Below are positions 32,455 through 36,095 of a stretch of DNA of 36,095 bases, one piece after another. The notes under the pieces are model-generated. The model worked only from the letters and a program-made list of their open reading frames with translations. It had not been told where the DNA came from and ran no database searches. The DNA is from Peptacetobacter sp900539645 (GTDB lineage Bacteria > Bacillota > Clostridia > Peptostreptococcales > Peptostreptococcaceae), in the NCBI RefSeq assembly GCF_047807365.1, contig NZ_JBLOUI010000026.1:1-36095 (forward strand). The letters run 5' to 3'. Numbering within the stretch: the first letter of the stretch is position 1; each line of letters starts with the position of its first letter. Position numbers and translations under genes: made by a program.

Positions 32455-34119
32455 ATGGGTAAAGAATTTTGGAATGGAGCAGAAGCAGCTCACAGAAGAG
32501 TTATGATGAAAGCAGCAGGATATTCTGACTTAGACATCAGAAAAAAACCTCATATAGGTGTTCCTAACTCTTATATGGCGGGTTCTCCTGGTTCTGCTCA
32601 TTTAAGACAGATAGCTGAAGCAGTAAAAGAAGGTATCTGGGCTGCAGGTGGTGTCCCTGTAGAATTTGGTATACCTGCTACTTGCGGAAATGTAGCAAAT
32701 GGTGCTGAAGAATTAAAATTCGAACAGGTTGGTAGAGATATAGTTGCTATGTCTATAGAATTCGTATCAAAAGTTCATAATTTTGATGGTCTTGCTATGA
32801 TTGCATCTTGTGACAATATAATAGCTGGATGCTATCTTGCCGCTATGAGACTTGATCTTCCATCTACACTTATAACTGGTGGTTCTATGCAGCCAGGACA
32901 GCATTGCGGAAAAACTGTTGTAGAAGCAGATTTAGATGCAGCTCGTTTTTCTGGTGCAAGTGAAGAAGAGCTTATGGAAATGGAAGATAATGTATGTCCT
33001 TCATTTGGTGCTTGTCCTTCTATGGGTACTGCAAATACTATGCAGATGCTTGGAGAAGTATTAAACCTTGTTCTTCCTGGTACATCTACAATACCCGCTA
33101 CTGACAACGCAAAACTAAGAAAAGCCAGAGAAGCTGGTATGTACGCTGTTGAATTAGCTAAAAAGAAAAGAAAACCTTCTGAAATAATAACTAAAGAAGT
33201 TTTACTTAACTCAATAATGTTTGATATGGCAGTTGCTGGATCTACAAATGCAGTTTTACATCTTTTATCTTATGCATACGAGCTAGGAATCAAGATAACT
33301 CTTGAAGACTTTGAAAGATATGCAAAAGATATAAAATGTATAAATGCTGTTGTACCTAGTGGACCTTACACTGTTGTAGACTTCCACTATGCAGGCGGTG
33401 TTCCAAATGTAATGAAGATGTTAGAATCTAAGCTTTACACAGATGCACCTAGTATATACGGATGCACATGGAAAGAAGTTTTATCTAAGGTAAAAGCTCA
33501 GGAAAATAAAGTTATACATTCTCTTGAAAAACCTTTATTCGACCAGCCTGGATTAAAAATAATGAGAGGTAATCTATCTCCAAACGGTGCAATAGTTAGA
33601 CCTACAGCTGTTTATGAAGAAGTTATGTATTTAAAAGGAAAAGCTAAAGTATTTGAAAACGACAGAGAAGCTTTTGATGCTATTCAGAGAGGTGATATAG
33701 TCCCTGGAGATATAATGGTCATAAGATACGAAGGTTGCAAAGGTGCTCCTGGTATGAAAGAACTTATGCTAAGTATAGATGCTCTTATAGGTAAAGGACT
33801 TCATAAGAGTGTTGGTCTTATATCTGATGCTCGTTTCTCAGGATTCAACTTTGGTGCAATAGTTGGACATGTTTCTCCTGAAGCTTACGATGGAGGTAAT
33901 ATAGCACTTGTTCAAAACGGCGATGAAATAATAATGGATATAAGAAATGGAGAACTTACTCTAAATGTTTCTGATGAAGAACTAGCAGAAAGAAGAAAAG
34001 CTTGGGTTTGCCCTCCTCTTAAAGAAGAAAAAGGTTGCTTAAATATATACGCTAAAATGTGTAGACCTGCTGAAGAAGGTGGAGCTATGCAGCCTTGGCC
34101 ATTAGATGCTAGATATTAA
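32455..34119 (+). CDS. IlvD/Edd-family dehydratase paralogue with altered active site
   Basis: 554 residues with the overall fold of dihydroxy-acid and sugar-acid dehydratases: AAGGVPVEFGIPATCGNVANG, IASCDN (119-121), CPSFGACPSMGTANTM (181-196) and DARFSGFNFGAIVGHVSPEA with the catalytic Ser. Two usually invariant positions differ. The PCN cysteine that ligates the Fe-S cluster is replaced (SPGSAHL, Gly46), and the lysine of CDK, carbamylated in characterised enzymes, is Asn121. Cys119 and Cys187 are kept. A standard isoleucine/valine role is therefore doubtful, and no ilv genes are nearby. It pairs with an ornithine-cyclodeaminase-like reductase (56-nt gap) under a divergent LysR. The reaction is unknown. 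Confidence 0.85.
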   Translation: MGKEFWNGAEAAHRRVMMKAAGYSDLDIRKKPHIGVPNSYMAGSPGSAHLRQIAEAVKEGIWAAGGVPVEFGIPATCGNVANGAEELKFEQVGRDIVAMSIEFVSKVHNFDGLAMIASCDNIIAGCYLAAMRLDLPSTLITGGSMQPGQHCGKTVVEADLDAARFSGASEEELMEMEDNVCPSFGACPSMGTANTMQMLGEVLNLVLPGTSTIPATDNAKLRKAREAGMYAVELAKKKRKPSEIITKEVLLNSIMFDMAVAGSTNAVLHLLSYAYELGIKITLEDFERYAKDIKCINAVVPSGPYTVVDFHYAGGVPNVMKMLESKLYTDAPSIYGCTWKEVLSKVKAQENKVIHSLEKPLFDQPGLKIMRGNLSPNGAIVRPTAVYEEVMYLKGKAKVFENDREAFDAIQRGDIVPGDIMVIRYEGCKGAPGMKELMLSIDALIGKGLHKSVGLISDARFSGFNFGAIVGHVSPEAYDGGNIALVQNGDEIIMDIRNGELTLNVSDEELAERRKAWVCPPLKEEKGCLNIYAKMCRPAEEGGAMQPWPLDARY

Positions 34120-34175
34120 GAAAAATAGATTGATACAAAACTGATATAAATAAAAATTTTTGGAGGAAGATTATT

Positions 34176-35165
34176 ATGATATTACTATCACGCGACGATA
34201 TTAAAAAAGTATTTACTATGAGAGATGCAATAGAAGCTGATAAAGTGGCTTTCCAGTTAGTTGTTGAAGAAGGAAAAGTTGTTTCTCCTTTAAGAACTAA
34301 TATACAGGCTCCTAAATATGATGGATGCTTCTTATTCATGCCAGCTTATGTTCCAGACCTTGATGTTGCATCAATTAAAATAGTTGACATATTCCCTCAT
34401 AACATAGATAATGGAATACCTTCTTCACCTGCTCAGGTACTTCTTATAGATGGTACTACTGGTGTTGTAAGTGCACTTTTAGACGGAACTCATGTAACTA
34501 AAATGAGAACTGGAGCTGCTTCTGGTGCTGCTTTCGATGTACTTGCTAAAAAAGACTGTAAAATAGGTGCTCTTATAGGTACCGGTGGACAGGCTTCTAC
34601 TCAGCTTGAAGCAATGCTTACTGCTAGAGACCTTGAAGAAGTTAGAGTATTTGACCTTGACTTTGAAAGAACTAAAGCATTTGCAGAACAGATGCAGGAA
34701 GAATTAAGCGAATACAATACAAGAATAGTTCCAGTTAAATCTTCTGATGAAGCTATAGACGATGCAGATTTATTAATAACTGTAACTCCTTCTTCAAAAC
34801 CAGTATTCGATGGAAGCAAAGTTAAACCAGGTATAACTATAAGTTGTGTTGGTGCATATCAGCATCACATGCAGGAACTTGATCCAGTTGCACTTGAAAG
34901 AGCTTCTAAAATATACTTCGATTCAAAAGAAGCTGTATTGTCTGAATCTGGAGATATATTAATACCTCTTGAAAAAGGTATAATAACTGAAGATGACTTC
35001 ACTGGAGATTTAGGTAATGTTATAAAAGGTGAACTAGTTGGTAGAGAAAATGACGAAGAAATAATAGTATTCGAAACTGTTGGTGTTGCTACTCAGGACC
35101 TTGTTGCAGCAAACACAATATACAAAAAAGCTCTTGAATTAGGTGTAGGACAGGAATGGAAATAA
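34176..35165 (+). CDS. Ornithine cyclodeaminase / mu-crystallin family protein
   Basis: 329 residues. The N-terminal substrate domain has VASIKIVDIFPHN (family lysine) and DGTHVTKMRTGAASGAAFDVLAK. The NAD(P)-binding Rossmann motif is ALIGTGGQASTQLEAM, and the late motif is VGAYQHHMQELDP. Family members act as ornithine cyclodeaminases, alanine dehydrogenases or ketimine reductases, and sequence alone does not decide which. GGAGGAAG precedes the ATG. Linked to the IlvD-like gene, it may reduce or deaminate that enzyme's product, for example an imine; this is a guess. An ordinary terminator follows. Confidence 0.88.
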   Translation: MILLSRDDIKKVFTMRDAIEADKVAFQLVVEEGKVVSPLRTNIQAPKYDGCFLFMPAYVPDLDVASIKIVDIFPHNIDNGIPSSPAQVLLIDGTTGVVSALLDGTHVTKMRTGAASGAAFDVLAKKDCKIGALIGTGGQASTQLEAMLTARDLEEVRVFDLDFERTKAFAEQMQEELSEYNTRIVPVKSSDEAIDDADLLITVTPSSKPVFDGSKVKPGITISCVGAYQHHMQELDPVALERASKIYFDSKEAVLSESGDILIPLEKGIITEDDFTGDLGNVIKGELVGRENDEEIIVFETVGVATQDLVAANTIYKKALELGVGQEWK

Positions 35166-35238
35166 ATTTAATTTAGCATTAAATTTTAGTTTCAAAATAA
35201 AATAGCTAATTAATTTAAACATTAATTGATATAGCAAA

Positions 35239-35283
35239 AGGGTCTATTGTATCAAATTCGATGCAATAGACCCTCTCTTTTTA
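35239..35283 (+). terminator. Terminator of the ilvD-like/OCD-like unit
   Basis: AGGGTCTATTG / CAATAGACCCT, 11-bp perfect stem with a 14-nt loop, then CTCTTTTTT. 35284-35435 is AT-rich and probably holds the promoter of the next gene (TATAAT-like boxes near 35375-35395). Confidence 0.85.
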
Positions 35284-35435
35284 ATCTATTCAATTTCTCT
35301 CACTTTATCTCATTGAAAATATTAAAATTTAAAACAAATAATCTTTTTAATCTAAATATTATTATTAATTTCACTATAATACGCTATAATATAATAAAAT
35401 TTACAATTATTATACGAAATATGATGTGATTACAA

Positions 35436-35870
35436 ATGGCACATAAAATTAATACTTTGACAGATAAATTTATTACTTTATTAAATAAATGTGATTACGA
35501 CGAAATAAAAGACTTTTTATTAGAAAAAGAATTAGAATTCTACAATAACGACTTAAAAGACCTTGTACTATATTCTGGGTTTAGCATACCGAACTACAAC
35601 AAACTAATGGACATATTGGAAATAGACGACCTAGAACCTCCAATATTCTCAGACATATTCACTGATGAAATAATGGTAAACAACATAAACGTATACAAAA
35701 CAAACGTATATAACCTATACTTCATAAGAAAAGAACAATTTGGGCTAAGAGATGAAGATGCTGCAATAAACGAACTAATCTTCACCGACAACTTAGAAAA
35801 CTTAATAGAAAAAGCAAAACAAGAACTACTAAACAGATACCTAGTAAAAGACTTACACCTAGGCAAATAA
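35436..35870 (+). CDS. Hypothetical protein, 144 residues
   Basis: I do not recognise a family. The protein is acidic and probably mostly helical: MAHKINTLTDKFITLLNKCDYDEIKDFLLEKE at the N-terminus, an acidic middle with DILEIDDLEPPIFSDIFTDE, and a C-terminal helix NLENLIEKAKQELLNRYL. It has no signal peptide, membrane segment or cysteine motif. The ribosome site is weak (GATGTGAT before the ATG), but the frame is open and uses the same AT-rich codons as the neighbouring genes. It stands alone between a terminator and a possible insertion-element end. A small regulatory or immunity-like protein is possible but unsupported. Confidence 0.65.
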   Translation: MAHKINTLTDKFITLLNKCDYDEIKDFLLEKELEFYNNDLKDLVLYSGFSIPNYNKLMDILEIDDLEPPIFSDIFTDEIMVNNINVYKTNVYNLYFIRKEQFGLRDEDAAINELIFTDNLENLIEKAKQELLNRYLVKDLHLGK

Positions 35871-35904
35871 AAAAGAGTAAATCAAAATTTATACGTTAAT
35901 ATCT

Positions 35905-35960
35905 CTCGGGGATTGAAGTCATAGACAAACTCCTCTCCAGCTTCGACGTGTATACAAGTA
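35905..35960. repeat. Possible degenerate relic of a gene-end palindrome core
   Basis: CTCTCCAGCTTCGACG (near 35933-35948) resembles the CTCTCCAGGCTTCGTCGA core half of palindrome B, with GGGGATTGAAG nearby on the other side. Flanking complementarity is weak. It follows the hypothetical gene, which is the expected position. Confidence 0.3.
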
Positions 35961-35974
35961 AATAGTTTTGTTGA

Positions 35975-36027
35975 AAATCAACCTTGAACTGCTACCCGTA
36001 GAGTGGACTGTCAAAATAAATAAAAGT
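35975..36027. mobile_element. Possible insertion-sequence end
   Basis: TTGAACTGCTACCCGTAGAG followed by TGGACTGTCAAAA looks like the terminal region of IS3-type elements as I remember them. It lies just outside a minus-strand coding end at the right edge of the window. Without the other end this cannot be confirmed. Confidence 0.3.
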
Positions 36028-36037
36028 TAAATTTATC

Positions 36038-36065
36038 ATCCAGCAAGGTATTTTCCTTGCTGGAT
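36038..36065. terminator. Perfect 11-bp hairpin near the right edge
   Basis: ATCCAGCAAGG / CCTTGCTGGAT with a 6-nt loop, followed by ATTTTTA on the plus strand. It sits 4 nt past the end of the partial minus-strand frame, so it may end that transcript as well. Confidence 0.6.
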
Positions 36066-36069
36066 ATTT

Positions 36070-36095
36070 TTATGCTACTTTTAAAAATTCTTCAT
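36070..36095 (-). CDS. C-terminal end of a minus-strand gene (partial), possibly a transposase
   Basis: The last codons read EEFLKVA and stop at 36070-36072; the rest lies beyond the window. A hairpin directly follows the stop. An EEFL ending occurs in several transposases (TPEEFL-type C-termini), which would fit the IS-like sequence next to it, but seven residues cannot identify the gene. Confidence 0.3.

Noticed and set aside
32455..34119. Naming the dehydratase ilvD
   Set aside because: The family is clear but two normally invariant active-site positions are changed and no branched-chain amino-acid genes are adjacent, so the gene symbol would mislead.

Overview
The window is AT-rich chromosomal DNA of a low-GC, anaerobic Firmicute. 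The gene content (monofunctional CO dehydrogenase with its own Rrf2 regulator, a T-box on valS, the tig-clpP-clpX / lon-ysxC housekeeping block, a pst operon) fits a Peptostreptococcaceae-type Clostridium relative. That assignment is inference from gene content and composition, not a database match.

Layout. 1-105: 5' end of a group IIC-like intron on the minus strand, cut by the window edge and sitting directly behind the terminator of the CO dehydrogenase operon. 145-4417: Rrf2 regulator, then cooS-cooF-flavoprotein oxidoreductase, all minus strand. 4761-5927: alanine racemase. 6110-6235: a promoter with two terminator-like hairpins (candidate small RNA). 6504-9482: lon-ysxC (minus). 9819-10846: a two-gene split ChrA transporter (plus), lying between lon and clpX. 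11645-14881: tig-clpP-clpX (minus). 15066-18985: ligA, a fused RNase PH/RdgB, and a YfcE-type phosphoesterase (minus). 19124-20337: an AAA/DUF4143 ATPase preceded by a strict 40-bp tandem repeat array. 20841-22139: folC. 22468-25131: valS with T-box leader. 25929-31150: pstS, a coiled-coil membrane protein, pstC, pstA, pstB. 31297-34119 and 34176-35165: a LysR regulator divergent from an IlvD-like dehydratase and an ornithine-cyclodeaminase-like reductase. 35436-35870: an unrecognised small protein. The right edge may hold the end of an insertion element.

The most unusual feature is a family of about ten long imperfect palindromes lying immediately 3' of genes (alr, ysxC, chrA2 twice, clpX, folC twice, valS, pstB, the coiled-coil gene). 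Arm sequences differ from locus to locus, but small cores at the centres recur. One core has the bipartite form CTCCAGGC...ATTGTCGAG, one contains ACAACTTGATTG, and one contains GGAGACGCCTACC. In the clearest cases (ysxC, clpX, valS, pstB, folC) the far arm is a decayed inverted copy of the neighbouring gene's 3' end, including its last codons. Each locus therefore looks like an inverted duplication of its own gene end around an inserted core. The outer parts often form a usable intrinsic terminator. I do not recognise this as a described element family.

Most genes are housekeeping: protein quality control, DNA ligation, RNA and nucleotide-pool maintenance, valyl-tRNA charging, folate, cell-wall D-alanine and phosphate uptake. 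The CO dehydrogenase cluster and the IlvD-like/OCD-like pair are the metabolic accessory parts.
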